Part shown: positions 8,480 through 18,107 of the stretch, piece by piece | Numbering within the stretch: the stretch's first letter is position 1 | Layout: each line of letters opens with the position of its first letter | From: an uncultured Clostridia bacterium | Lineage (GTDB): Bacteria > Bacillota > Clostridia > Oscillospirales > Ruminococcaceae | Length of the DNA: 64,000 nt | Reading direction: 5' to 3' | Assembly: GCA_947625615.1 (NCBI GenBank) | Contig: CANQPB010000001.1 | Coordinates: 62,001-126,000, forward strand | Notes under the pieces: model-generated | Databases searched by the model: none | What the model was told of the DNA's origin: nothing | Seen by the model: only the letters and a program-made list of their open reading frames with translations | Program-made: the position numbers and the translations under genes

Positions 8480-9529
8480 CTATTCTATAATTCCGCCGCC
8501 CAATACCTCGTCGCCCGAATAGAGCACCGCCGACTGCCCCGGGGTGACCGCCCGCTGCGGCTCGTCGAAGATTACTTTTACCCTGCCGTCCGGCAAAACC
8601 TCGGCGGAGGCGGGCTGCTCGGGCTGGCGGTAGCGCACCTTTGCAAGGCAGCGAACGGTGTCTTTCGGCGGCTCGCCGGATATCCAGTTGAATGAGCCGG
8701 CGGTAAATTCGCGGGAATAGAGCATTTGCTCGGTGCCGAGGGTGACGGTGTTGGCGGCGGGATCCACCCTTAAAACGTACATTCTCTCGGGGAAATTCCC
8801 GCCGAGGCCCTTGTGCTGCCCGACGGTGTACCTGACTATCCCCCTGTGCCGGCCGATTTTGCGGCCGCTTTCGTCTATAAAATCTCCCTCGGGGCAGGTG
8901 ACGCCGCAAAGCCTCTCGAGCGCCGAGGCGTAGTCGCCGTCGGGGGCAAAGCAGATGTCCTGCGAATCCCTCTTGCGGGAATTTACAAAGCCGCAGCTTT
9001 CGGCAACCGCCCTCGTCTCGGCCTTTGTCATTCCGCCGAGGGGGAACATGACCATTGAAAGCTGCTTCTGCGTGAGGCGGTAGAGAACGTAGCTCTGATC
9101 CTTGGCGGCGTCCGCCGCTTTTCTGAGGATATATCTGTCTCCCCGCTTTTCTATGCGGGCGTAATGGCCGGTGACGATTTTTTGGCAGTCAAGCTCGACG
9201 GCGCGCCGCAGAAGCGAATCGAATTTCATATAGCTGTTGCAGTCTATGCAGGGGTTGGGCGTTCTGCCGCGGAGATATTCGGCGGCAAAGCGGTCTATCA
9301 CGTTTTCGCGGAAGCCATCGCAGAAATTGAATACATAAAACGGCATGCCGAGGCTGAACGCCACGCTGCGGGCGTCCTCGGCGTCGCTTAAGGAGCAGCA
9401 GCCGCTCTCGCCGTCGGGCGAATCGTACAGCTTCATCATGCAGCCTATACACTCATAGCCGGCGTCTATAGTCAGCTTTGCCGCAACAGAGCTGTCCACC
9501 CCGCCGCTCATCGCAATAAGCGCTCTCAT
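8480..9529 (-). CDS. mnmA: tRNA-specific 2-thiouridylase MnmA
   Basis: A 349-residue enzyme that makes the 2-thio group of s2U34 in tRNA-Lys, -Glu and -Gln. The PP-loop SGGVDSS lies at residues 8-14. The two catalytic cysteines are in NPCIDCN (about residue 97) and SQDICF (about residue 193). The C-terminal beta-barrel ends in LGGGIIE. Full length, with a GGGGGCGAGG site before the ATG. It is divergent from guaB across a 280-base gap that holds repeat copy A1. Confidence 0.96.
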   Translation of the reverse strand: MRALIAMSGGVDSSVAAKLTIDAGYECIGCMMKLYDSPDGESGCCSLSDAEDARSVAFSLGMPFYVFNFCDGFRENVIDRFAAEYLRGRTPNPCIDCNSYMKFDSLLRRAVELDCQKIVTGHYARIEKRGDRYILRKAADAAKDQSYVLYRLTQKQLSMVMFPLGGMTKAETRAVAESCGFVNSRKRDSQDICFAPDGDYASALERLCGVTCPEGDFIDESGRKIGRHRGIVRYTVGQHKGLGGNFPERMYVLRVDPAANTVTLGTEQMLYSREFTAGSFNWISGEPPKDTVRCLAKVRYRQPEQPASAEVLPDGRVKVIFDEPQRAVTPGQSAVLYSGDEVLGGGIIE

Positions 9530-9595
9530 AACCTCGCCCCCTTTTTTCTATATTTTAATACCGCCGCAGGAAGTTGTCAAGGCCGGAATCCGCCC

Positions 9596-9712
9596 TGATG
9601 TGGCCTGACGGCCACATCAGAAAACAGAAATTAGATGTCAGGGGTCAGAATTTCGAGGTGTCGCCTTGAAATTCCGATATCTGACTTCTGACATCTGTTT
9701 TCTTAACGCGCA
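9596..9712 (+). repeat. Dispersed repeat family A, copy A1
   Basis: The copy starts with a GATGTGGCC/GGCCACATC hairpin (9597-9619) followed by about 85 bases that fold back on themselves (GAAAACAGA...TCTGTTTTC) around TGTCGCC. Same order of modules as A2 (15414) and, inverted, A3 (32691), A4 (49672) and A5 (60153). No open frame. It fills the mnmA-guaB gap. Confidence 0.8.
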
Positions 9713-9731
9713 TCTTTTCCTCCCGAACCCC

Positions 9732-9760
9732 TTGACAAGCGGGATTACAAGTGATAAAAT
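9732..9760 (+). promoter_or_regulatory. Promoter of guaB
   Basis: TTGACA, 17-base spacer, TAAAAT, about 50 bases upstream of the guaB start. Confidence 0.75.
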
Positions 9761-9794
9761 AGATAAAATTTACCCAAACAATACGCCATGCTAA

Positions 9795-11285
<1,491 letters not shown>

Positions 11286-11340
11286 GACTCCGAAACGCGG
11301 ATTTTAAGCGATTTTCAGGAAAAATTTTTTCTAAAACCTC

Positions 11341-11369
11341 TTGATTTTTCTGTCGACATATGGTATAAT
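11341..11369 (+). promoter_or_regulatory. Promoter of nrdR
   Basis: TTGATT, 17-base spacer, TATAAT, about 60 bases upstream of the nrdR start. Confidence 0.7.
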
Positions 11370-11430
11370 ATTGTTGAGTTTAAGTATATGCCCCCGCGCA
11401 GTCGACAAATCACCGGGAGGTGGTTTCAAA

Positions 11431-11877
11431 GTGAACTGTCCTTTTTGCGGATATGTAAAGACCAACGTGATAGATTCCCGCCCGAGCGAGGGTAAAAAGC
11501 GCCGTCGGCGCGAATGCCCCCAGTGCGGCAACCGCTTCACCACCTATGAGGTAGTCGAAAAACCTATACTCATGGTAATAAAAAAGAACGGCTCGTTTGA
11601 ACCGTTCGACCGTTCAAAGCTTATCGCCGGGATAATGAGCGCCACCAAAAAGCGCGTCATCAGCCCCGACACCGTCAGCGGCATTGTCGACGGAATTGAA
11701 AACAAGCTTGCCAACGAAATGCGCACCGAGGTCACCACCGCCGAGCTTGGCGACGACGTTCTCGCCGCCCTCAAGGACATCGACCTTGTGGCATATGTCC
11801 GCTTCGCATCGGTCTATAAGGACTTCAACGATCTGGACAGCTTCATCGCCATAATCCGCGAGCTTGGGCAGAAATAA
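11431..11877 (+). CDS. nrdR: Transcriptional repressor NrdR
   Basis: A 148-residue repressor of ribonucleotide reductase genes. The N-terminal zinc ribbon has CPFC near residue 3 and CPQC near residue 31. An ATP-cone domain follows (VIKKNGSFEPFDRSKL, residues about 48-64). GTG 11431 lies 8 bases after GGGAGGTGG and puts the zinc ribbon at the very N-terminus as in all NrdR proteins, so the longer upstream frame is rejected. NrdR senses (d)ATP and binds NrdR boxes upstream of nrd operons; no nrd genes are in this window. Confidence 0.96.
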   Translation: MNCPFCGYVKTNVIDSRPSEGKKRRRRECPQCGNRFTTYEVVEKPILMVIKKNGSFEPFDRSKLIAGIMSATKKRVISPDTVSGIVDGIENKLANEMRTEVTTAELGDDVLAALKDIDLVAYVRFASVYKDFNDLDSFIAIIRELGQK

Positions 11878-11904
11878 TTCGCCTTCTTCACTCTCATTTC
11901 CATA

Positions 11905-11939
11905 GAGAAAGACCCGGCCCCCGAGGCTGGGTTTTTCTT
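11905..11939 (+). terminator. Terminator after nrdR
   Basis: AGAAAGACCCGGCC pairs with GGCTGGGTTTTTCT across a 6-base loop, ending in a T run. The A-rich 5' arm could make it work in both directions. Confidence 0.75.
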
Positions 11940-11943
11940 ATGC

Positions 11944-11972
11944 AAAAAAATCCCCGCAGAAGATCTGCGGGG
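11944..11972 (-). terminator. Terminator after secDF
   Basis: On the minus strand a perfect 9-bp CCCCGCAGA/TCTGCGGGG stem with a 3-base loop is followed by ATTTTTTT. Confidence 0.85.
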
Positions 11973-11987
11973 AAATTTCATTTAATT

Positions 11988-12932
11988 TTACTTTGCAGCC
12001 TTTGCGGCGTGCCTTTTGTCTATGGCTCCCTGCCATACCGTCCAGAGGGTCGGGGCGATGCAGTTCGAGCTGTAAACGCCGGCCAGAAGGCCGATAACCA
12101 GCGGGAACGCAAAGCTTAAGATCGACTCGACGCCGGCGATCAGCGAAACTATGCATATCGTCGCCATGGCGATGACGGTGGTCGCGGTGGTGTGCACCGA
12201 GCGGCCGAAGGACTGGGTGACGCTCATGTTGACGAGCTCCGCAAGGGTCTTCTCCTCGCCGTAAAGGCGGCGGTTTTCACGGATTCTGTCGTAGATGATG
12301 ATGGTGGCGTTGATTGAGTAGCCGAGGATAGTGAGCAGAACCGCCATGAAGTTGGAATCGACGTCGAAGCGGCAGATGAGGCAGCAGGCGTATACGAAGC
12401 ACATGTCGTGGACAAGCGCCACAACCGCGCAGCAGCCGGCAACCCAGCCGCCTATTCTGCGGAAGCGGAAGCCGATGTAGATTATCATGACTATCGCCGA
12501 GAAGATGACGGCGACGATGCACTTTCCGAAGAAGCCGGAGCCGGTGGACGGGTCGACGTCCTGCGAGCTGTAAAGCTCAAGGTTCGAGCCGGGGAACTGC
12601 TCCTGTAAAGCCTCGGTCAGATCCGACTGAACGTCAGCGGTAAGTCCCTCGGAGGAGGGGAAGCTGAGGGCCACGGTGGTCTCGCCGTCGGCAAGGCTTT
12701 CGCCCAAGGTGGCGTTGCACTGCTGGCCGGTGACGGTCTGCGCGGCGGAGGCGACGGCATTTTCGTCTATGCTGCCGTCATAGGAGTAAGAAATTATGGT
12801 GCCGCCCTTGAATTCAATGGCGACGTTCATGCCGAAAATGGCGGTGAACACGAACGAAAGAATTATAACCGTCAGCGAGACGATATAGAATATCTTTCTC
12901 TTTCCCACAACGTCAAAGGTCTTATTCTTCAT
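11988..12932 (-). CDS. secF: Protein translocase subunit SecF
   Basis: A 314-residue RND-type membrane protein with six transmembrane helices. It has the N-terminal IEFKGGTII motif, a periplasmic-type P1 domain, and the conserved block SINATIIIYDRIREN near residue 220. With SecD it uses the ion gradient to help pull exported proteins through SecYEG. ATG 12932 follows GGAGGTGTCGCAA and overlaps the secD end by 11 bases. Last gene of the secDF operon, followed by a clear terminator. Confidence 0.96.
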   Translation of the reverse strand: MKNKTFDVVGKRKIFYIVSLTVIILSFVFTAIFGMNVAIEFKGGTIISYSYDGSIDENAVASAAQTVTGQQCNATLGESLADGETTVALSFPSSEGLTADVQSDLTEALQEQFPGSNLELYSSQDVDPSTGSGFFGKCIVAVIFSAIVMIIYIGFRFRRIGGWVAGCCAVVALVHDMCFVYACCLICRFDVDSNFMAVLLTILGYSINATIIIYDRIRENRRLYGEEKTLAELVNMSVTQSFGRSVHTTATTVIAMATICIVSLIAGVESILSFAFPLVIGLLAGVYSSNCIAPTLWTVWQGAIDKRHAAKAAK

Positions 12933-14334
12933 TTGCGACACCTCCGTACAGCTTGGGATTGCGAAGCGCCTTGAACTTGGCAAGCGAGGCAAGCATAAGC
13001 CTTGTCGCGCCGACGCCGAAGACGAAGTTCAGGATAACGCCGACTAAAAGGGTGTAGCCGAAGGAATAAATGGTGCCTTCAATGGTGGTCGGGAAGAGGA
13101 AGTAGAGCCACTTCATGATGACGGCAAACATCGAATCCGGCGGGCCGAACGCACCCATAAGGATTACCGCGACGAAAACTATGGTGATGTTTCCGTCGAA
13201 GATGGCGGCCCATGCGCGGGAATAGCCCTGCTCGAGGGCGCTGTAAAGGCCCTTGCCGTTTCTCAGCTCTTCCTTGACGCGCTCGAAAGTGACGACGTTG
13301 GCGTCGACGCCCATGCCGACCGCAAGTATGATACCCGCGATACCGGGGAGGGTAAGGGTGAAGCTGGGGATATTCCCGAAGAAGCCGGTGATGCAGGCTA
13401 TGGTGCCGACTACCTGCCCGAAGAGGGCGATAGAGGCAACTATGCCGGGAAGCTTATAGATTATGATCATATAGATGCAGATGACCACGAAGGCGATGAC
13501 GCCGGCAAGCACCATTGCGTTTCTCGCACCCGCGCCGAGGGTCGGCGAAATGGTGGAGAAGTTTGAGGTGATCATCTTATAGGGCAGGGCGCCGGCGGAG
13601 ATCTTGTCCGCAAGGGCCTTTGCCGAATCGTAGTCGAACGCTTCGGACGAAATCTCGGCCTTGCCGTCGGTGATGGCGGTCTGAACGGTCGGATAGCTTA
13701 TGCAGGTGTCGTCCATCCAGATAGAGATGGTTCCGTTCGATTCCGCAAGGCGGGAAGTTGCTTCGGCGAAGCTCTGGGTGCCCTCCTCGTCGAATTCGAG
13801 AGCGACAGAGAACACGTAGGCGCCGTCCTCCTCTCTCCAGACGGCCTGGGCGCTTACAACGTGTTCGCCGGCAACGATGACGTTCTCGGCGGTAACGCCT
13901 GTGGGAAGGCCGTACTCGTCGACCTCGTGGCCCTCGCGGAAGGTGAGCTCGGCGGTCTCGCCCAGCTCGCGGACTGCGGCTTCAGGATCGAAATTCTCCT
14001 CTCCTGCCTGCCACGGGAATCTGACGATGATGTCAAAGTTTGAGTAGTCAACGTAAAGCTCGTAGTCGGTTATGCCGAGGTTTACAAGACGTACCTCGAT
14101 AGCGGCTTTTGCGGCGTCCATCTGCGCCTCGGTGGCGGTAACGCCCTCGGGCGGTGCAAAGGTCACGTCAACGCCGCCGCTGATATCTATACCCCAGCGT
14201 ATATCGTCGACGCCCTTTATATGGCTCGTCTTGATATCGCCGTAATAGGTGCTGATGCCGTTAAAGGTCAAAAACGCAAAGACGGCTATCAGAGCAACCA
14301 CGATAAAGAATACGGGTTTTTTAATGCGTCGCAC
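12922..14334 (-). CDS. secD: Protein translocase subunit SecD
   Basis: A 470-residue SecD with six transmembrane segments. It shows the signature GIDISGGVDVTF near residue 45, a large extracytoplasmic P1 domain, and the C-terminal block GVDANVVTFERVKEE. GTG 14334 is preceded by AGGAGG at a 7-base spacing and begins the first transmembrane helix correctly; an in-frame extension upstream crosses the promoter and cannot be translated as such. SecD and SecF are separate genes here, unlike the fused SecDF of Bacillus. Confidence 0.96.
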   Translation of the reverse strand: MRRIKKPVFFIVVALIAVFAFLTFNGISTYYGDIKTSHIKGVDDIRWGIDISGGVDVTFAPPEGVTATEAQMDAAKAAIEVRLVNLGITDYELYVDYSNFDIIVRFPWQAGEENFDPEAAVRELGETAELTFREGHEVDEYGLPTGVTAENVIVAGEHVVSAQAVWREEDGAYVFSVALEFDEEGTQSFAEATSRLAESNGTISIWMDDTCISYPTVQTAITDGKAEISSEAFDYDSAKALADKISAGALPYKMITSNFSTISPTLGAGARNAMVLAGVIAFVVICIYMIIIYKLPGIVASIALFGQVVGTIACITGFFGNIPSFTLTLPGIAGIILAVGMGVDANVVTFERVKEELRNGKGLYSALEQGYSRAWAAIFDGNITIVFVAVILMGAFGPPDSMFAVIMKWLYFLFPTTIEGTIYSFGYTLLVGVILNFVFGVGATRLMLASLAKFKALRNPKLYGGVANEE

Positions 14335-14412
14335 TTTATATCCTCCTTCTGATAGATTGCGGACGCCAAATCCCGCGCGGGCGGGTTCGGGATCCGTAAA
14401 TAAAAAGCACAC

Positions 14413-14441
14413 CAAAGCCGAAGCGTCAGTCTTTCGGCTTT
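14413..14441 (-). other. Hairpin in secD leader
   Basis: The roughly 120-nt secD leader contains an AAAGCCGAA/TTCGGCTTT stem, extended by ACC/GGT across a mismatch, followed seven bases later by TTTTTATTT. It resembles an attenuator but the T run is displaced from the stem. Confidence 0.4.
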
Positions 14442-14461
14442 CGGTCAGCGCATTCTTATAC

Positions 14462-14490
14462 ATTATAGTCTTGTCCGCAAAAAAAGTCAA
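14462..14490 (-). promoter_or_regulatory. Promoter of secDF
   Basis: On the minus strand: TTGACT, 17-base spacer, TATAAT. Confidence 0.8.
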
Positions 14491-14584
14491 TAGAAAAACC
14501 AAAAAAATCCGCCCGACGGCCGTTTTTTTATCTTAAACTGTAATTAAATCCCATTATTTCGGGGTATTTTGACCTTTGATTTAC

Positions 14585-14614
14585 AAAAATATCCGGGAGA
14601 TATTCTCTCCCGGA
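14585..14614 (-). terminator. Terminator after the 14633 lipoprotein gene
   Basis: TCCGGGAGA/TCTCCCGGA stem with a 5-base loop, followed on the minus strand by TATTTTT. Confidence 0.8.
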
Positions 14615-14632
14615 CAGTTTAAAATTTTTCGG

Positions 14633-15307
14633 TCAGAAGCCGTTTACAAGGCGGTCGTGAACAACCTCTATCCAGCGGTATTCGCCGGTGTACCAATAGT
14701 TTTCGTAAATGGCGTCAAGATAGGCGGAAACGGTGTCGGCGTCGATTCCCGCCGCGGTATAATCGGTGGCGTTGTGGGAGGAAAGCCATTCGATGTCGTA
14801 ATCGACGGTCTCGTCCCCGGTAGTGACGGTTATAACGCCTGCGGCGGCTTCGCCCTCGGCCAAGGGCTTAAGCATCATAAGTTCGGTAAAATCGGAAACC
14901 TTTTTCTTTATGGCCTCGAAAGCCTCGTCGGAATAGTCCAGCCCGAGGAGAGTTTTTGTGCGCTCGTTCACCTGATCGAAGGTTATTCCGGCGGTGCGCC
15001 AGTCGTATATGTTGTGGTCGTAAAGCCACCTTAGGGTGTAGGTCTCGCCGTCGGCTTCTATGGCGTAGGTTTCGTCGTCAAGCTCCGCAAAATCCGCCTC
15101 CGGCATGTCGTCCGGCTCGCAGAACCGAGACACCTCTATCGGCGGCTCAACCTTGGGTTCCTCCGGCTCCGGCTCGGTTTCGGCGGGCTCGGTGATCTCG
15201 TTCGGGCCGATGTCCTCGGCCTCCTCATCGGTAAAAGCGCAGCCGCAGAGCGAGGCGGCAAGCGCGAGCGCGCATATAAGCGCGGCGATTTTTCTTAAAG
15301 CGTTCAT
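14633..15307 (-). CDS. Hypothetical lipoprotein with repeated Tyr-rich domain
   Basis: A 224-residue secreted protein. It has a signal peptide and probable lipobox LCGC (Cys about residue 23), then an acidic Pro/Glu linker (residues about 30-58). Two related segments follow: one with TLRWLYDHNIYDWRTAGIT and one with DIEWLSSHNATDYTAAGID, which suggests an internal duplication of a roughly 60-residue unit. I do not recognise the family. It stands alone with its own promoter and terminator. ATG 15307 follows AGGAACC. Confidence 0.75.
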   Translation of the reverse strand: MNALRKIAALICALALAASLCGCAFTDEEAEDIGPNEITEPAETEPEPEEPKVEPPIEVSRFCEPDDMPEADFAELDDETYAIEADGETYTLRWLYDHNIYDWRTAGITFDQVNERTKTLLGLDYSDEAFEAIKKKVSDFTELMMLKPLAEGEAAAGVITVTTGDETVDYDIEWLSSHNATDYTAAGIDADTVSAYLDAIYENYWYTGEYRWIEVVHDRLVNGF

Positions 15308-15370
15308 TTTGGTTCCTCCGTTTTTTATTTTTAATTGCGGCAAACGCCGCGAGGGTTTTCCTCTGATGAT

Positions 15371-15401
15371 ATTATACCACGGGAAATTTCCCGCCGGTCA
15401 A
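15371..15401 (-). promoter_or_regulatory. Promoter with palindromic spacer, lipoprotein gene
   Basis: On the minus strand: TTGACC and TATAAT separated by 19 bases. The spacer contains the perfect 14-bp palindrome CGGGAAATTTCCCG (15380-15393), a plausible operator. Confidence 0.55.
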
Positions 15402-15413
15402 TCTCGTGTCCTT

Positions 15414-15501
15414 ATGATGCGGCCCGAAGGCCGCATCAAGAAAACAGACGTCAGAAATCAGATATCAGAATTTCAAGGTGTCGCCTGCGGCGACATATCT
15501 A
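15414..15501 (+). repeat. Dispersed repeat family A, copy A2
   Basis: GATGCGGCC/GGCCGCATC hairpin, then AAGAAAACAGACGTCAGAAA-type purine-rich spacer, AATTTCAAGG and a TGTCGCC/GGCGACA hairpin. The stem differs from A1 by a paired T-A to C-G change. Confidence 0.8.
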
Positions 15502-15535
15502 AATAATGCGCGGGGCGGACGCTTCCTCCTTATTC

Positions 15536-16882
15536 CTACGGCTCGGCGGGGCTGCCCGTTTCAAGAACGAGGGTGGTGACGCTCTCGGGGGTCATTAAAA
15601 TGCTGACCGAGCTGTCGGTGTGGGCGATGTTGCCCGTTCTTTGCAGATTCACCGAAGCGTTCGTCATGTAGGATTCCGCGTAGGTTATCGGCTCGCCGCC
15701 GCTTATGCTGAATTCCTGCGAGAGCTTGTTGAGCGAATGGTTTATCGCAACGATGACTATCTTGCCGTCGTCGGCCTTATAGGCGGAGACGCTGACGTTG
15801 GGATTCGGGTGCTCCGTCGCGCCGACGCGAACATATCCGGGCCGGACGAATTTTGAAAAGTGAGCCATCATATAGCCCCGCTTCGAAATGGTGCCGTCCT
15901 CCTTCATGGGGCCGTAGAACCGGCGGATATACCACCAGACATATGCCTGCATGTTACCGGTGACGAGGCCGTCGTGCATGTTCACCGCCACCTCTATCGC
16001 CTGCGGCCAAACGTCGGCGTCGGTCGAGCTGTCGGGGACGTATACCTCGGTCATCCAAAGCTCCTTGCCCTCGCCGTTCTGCTCGAACAGCGGGTAGGCC
16101 ATGTCGGCCTTCTGGGTGCCGTAAAAATGGGTGCCGAATACGTCTATCTCGGCGAGAGCGTCCTCGTCGTTCAAAATCGCGTTATAGAAATCCTTGCGGT
16201 ACTGAAACGCCTCGGGGGACATCACCCTGCAATCTATAGCGCCGGCGTAGTTTTTGATAAAGTCCATTATCTCGTCGGTCGACCACCACGTCCACTCGTC
16301 GGCGTAGTCCGGCTCGTTCTGAATAGAGATCGCGTAAAGCTCGACGCCGTTATCCCGCATGAAGGTGACGAAATCGTTGAGATGTGCGGCGTACTGCTCG
16401 TAACAGTCGTGCTTGAGGCGCTGGGCGTCGGCGTTGCCGTTGTGATTGAACTTTTCGCACATCTCGGCGGGCGGGTTCCAGGGGGAGGCAAAAATAAGCG
16501 CGCCCTGATCGTAGGCATATTTTGCTGTCTCAACCTCGCGCTGCCAGTTTTCCCTGTCGGGATCGACGTGTATTCTTAAGATTGTGAAGCCGAGCTGATC
16601 CTCGCCGTTCAAAAAGGCGGTCTCGCGCTGTTCCTTTGTAAGGTCGTCAATCCAACCGGGATAGTTTATCCCGCCGAAGCCCTTTATCTCCTGGTGGATC
16701 TCATTTAAATCAATATCCGCGGTGAGGGCCATATCCGCCGAGGAAAGATCGGGCGTGTAAAGCTCCTCGTTTTTTCTCATTTCAAGCATCTTTTCCTCGT
16801 CGGTCTTGCCGCAGCAGGCAAGCGGCAGCAGCATTAAAACCGCGAGGACAAGGGAAATTATTCTTTTGAAAATGTTTGACAT
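15536..16882 (-). CDS. GH30 family glycoside hydrolase lipoprotein (glucuronoxylanase-like)
   Basis: A 448-residue secreted lipoprotein with a signal peptide ending LPLACCG. The GH30 fold is recognised from EIKGFGGINYPGW (about residue 66), FASPWNPPAEM (131), SIQNEPDY with the acid/base Glu190, ELWMTEVY with the nucleophile Glu279, and the C-terminal beta side domain (VSVSAYKADDGKIVIVAINHS). It most resembles subfamily 8, bacterial glucuronoxylanases that cut xylan near methylglucuronosyl branches; the subfamily is inference. Membrane anchoring suggests xylan degradation at the cell surface. ATG 16882 follows GGAGGTGCC. Confidence 0.88.
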   Translation of the reverse strand: MSNIFKRIISLVLAVLMLLPLACCGKTDEEKMLEMRKNEELYTPDLSSADMALTADIDLNEIHQEIKGFGGINYPGWIDDLTKEQRETAFLNGEDQLGFTILRIHVDPDRENWQREVETAKYAYDQGALIFASPWNPPAEMCEKFNHNGNADAQRLKHDCYEQYAAHLNDFVTFMRDNGVELYAISIQNEPDYADEWTWWSTDEIMDFIKNYAGAIDCRVMSPEAFQYRKDFYNAILNDEDALAEIDVFGTHFYGTQKADMAYPLFEQNGEGKELWMTEVYVPDSSTDADVWPQAIEVAVNMHDGLVTGNMQAYVWWYIRRFYGPMKEDGTISKRGYMMAHFSKFVRPGYVRVGATEHPNPNVSVSAYKADDGKIVIVAINHSLNKLSQEFSISGGEPITYAESYMTNASVNLQRTGNIAHTDSSVSILMTPESVTTLVLETGSPAEP

Positions 16883-16910
16883 ATGGCACCTCCGGGAAAG
16901 TATCTGACTG

Positions 16911-16939
16911 ATTATACCACGTTTTCGGGGAAATTTCAA
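16911..16939 (-). promoter_or_regulatory. Promoter of the GH30 gene
   Basis: On the minus strand: TTGAAA, 17-base spacer, TATAAT, about 30 bases before the start codon. Confidence 0.75.
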
Positions 16940-17011
16940 TATTTTTTGAAATATGCCGGCTGTTTGACGCAAAAATTCCGATCTTCGGCCTCAGATATCC
17001 GATCTTCGCTC

Positions 17012-17040
17012 TTGTTTTTCTTTGAAAAACAGGTTATAAT
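17012..17040 (+). promoter_or_regulatory. Promoter of the D-lactate dehydrogenase gene
   Basis: TTGTTT, 17-base spacer, TATAAT, about 20 bases before the start codon. Confidence 0.65.
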
Positions 17041-17061
17041 ATCAAAAAAGGAGGGATTGCC

Positions 17062-18090
17062 TTGAAAATTGCATTCTTTGACGCGAAGCCCTACGATCTG
17101 CCGGCGTTTAAGCGGCAGGGCGAGCTTAAAAACATCGACTTCCGATTTTTCGACACCCGGCTGACGGCCGACACCGCCTCGCTGGCCGAGGGCTGCGAGG
17201 GCGTATGCATCTTCGTGAACGACTGCGCCGACGCCGAGGTCATAAACCGGCTTCATTCACTCGGCGTTAAGATTCTCGCACTTCGGTGCGCGGGCTACAA
17301 CAACGTCGACCTAAAAAGCTGCTACGGAAAGATCCACGCGGCGCATGTGCCGGCATATTCGCCCTACGCCGTCGCCGAGCACGCCATGGCCATGCTTTTA
17401 ACCTCTATCCGCCGTATTCACCGCGCGTATATCCGCACAAAGGACTTCAACTTTTCCTTAAACGGCCTCACCGGCTTCGATCTTCACGGAAAAACCGCCG
17501 GCGTCATCGGCACCGGCAAGATAGGCCGGGTTTTCACAGACATCTGCCGCGGCTTCGGAATGAGGGTTATAGCCTACGACAAATTCCCCGCCGAGGGCTC
17601 GGGGATTGAATACGTCCCGCTTGAAAGGCTGTTCGCCGAAAGCGACATCATCTCGCTCCACTGCCCGCTTACCGCCGAGACATACCACATGATCGGCCGG
17701 GACACCATAGACAGCCTGAAGACCGGCGCCGTCATCATAAACACCTCGCGCGGGGCGCTCATCGACGCCGAGGCGCTTTTGGAGGGCATAAAACAAAGAA
17801 AGGTTGGCGCGGCCTGCCTCGACGTCTACGAGGAGGAGAGCGACATCTTCTTCCAGGACTTCTCGGGGCACATAATGTCGGACGACACCCTCGCCCGGCT
17901 GATATCCATGCCGAACGTCATCGTCACCTCTCACCAGGCATTTTTGACAAACGAGGCGCTTGAAAACATCGCCGAAACGACCGCCGACAACATAATCGCC
18001 CTTTCACAGAACGGCTTTTGCGAGAACGAGCTCTGCTACCGCTGCGGCCAGGTGGAGCACTGCAAAAACCGCCGCGAAAGATGCTTCTGA
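17062..18090 (+). CDS. ldhA: D-lactate dehydrogenase (2-hydroxyacid dehydrogenase family) with Cys-rich tail
   Basis: A 342-residue NAD-dependent D-2-hydroxyacid dehydrogenase, which reduces pyruvate to D-lactate in fermentation. The Rossmann motif is GVIGTGKIGRVF (about residue 148). The catalytic triad is Arg230 (NTSRGALID), a Glu in DVYEEE (about 257) and His291 (TSHQAF). It begins with TTG 17062 behind GGAGGG. Odd: after the normal end the protein carries about 20 extra residues with Cys325, Cys328, Cys334 and Cys341 (CYRC...C...C), a possible metal-binding tail. It is followed 17 bases later by the methionine sulfoxide reductase gene. Confidence 0.9.
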   Translation: MKIAFFDAKPYDLPAFKRQGELKNIDFRFFDTRLTADTASLAEGCEGVCIFVNDCADAEVINRLHSLGVKILALRCAGYNNVDLKSCYGKIHAAHVPAYSPYAVAEHAMAMLLTSIRRIHRAYIRTKDFNFSLNGLTGFDLHGKTAGVIGTGKIGRVFTDICRGFGMRVIAYDKFPAEGSGIEYVPLERLFAESDIISLHCPLTAETYHMIGRDTIDSLKTGAVIINTSRGALIDAEALLEGIKQRKVGAACLDVYEEESDIFFQDFSGHIMSDDTLARLISMPNVIVTSHQAFLTNEALENIAETTADNIIALSQNGFCENELCYRCGQVEHCKNRRERCF

Positions 18091-18107
18091 CCTAAAGGAG
18101 GACAGCC

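Noticed and set aside
14335..14502. N-terminal extension of SecD (56 extra residues in frame)
   Set aside because: It crosses the secDF promoter (14462-14490), so it cannot be on the transcript as a whole. GTG 14334 has an ideal AGGAGG.
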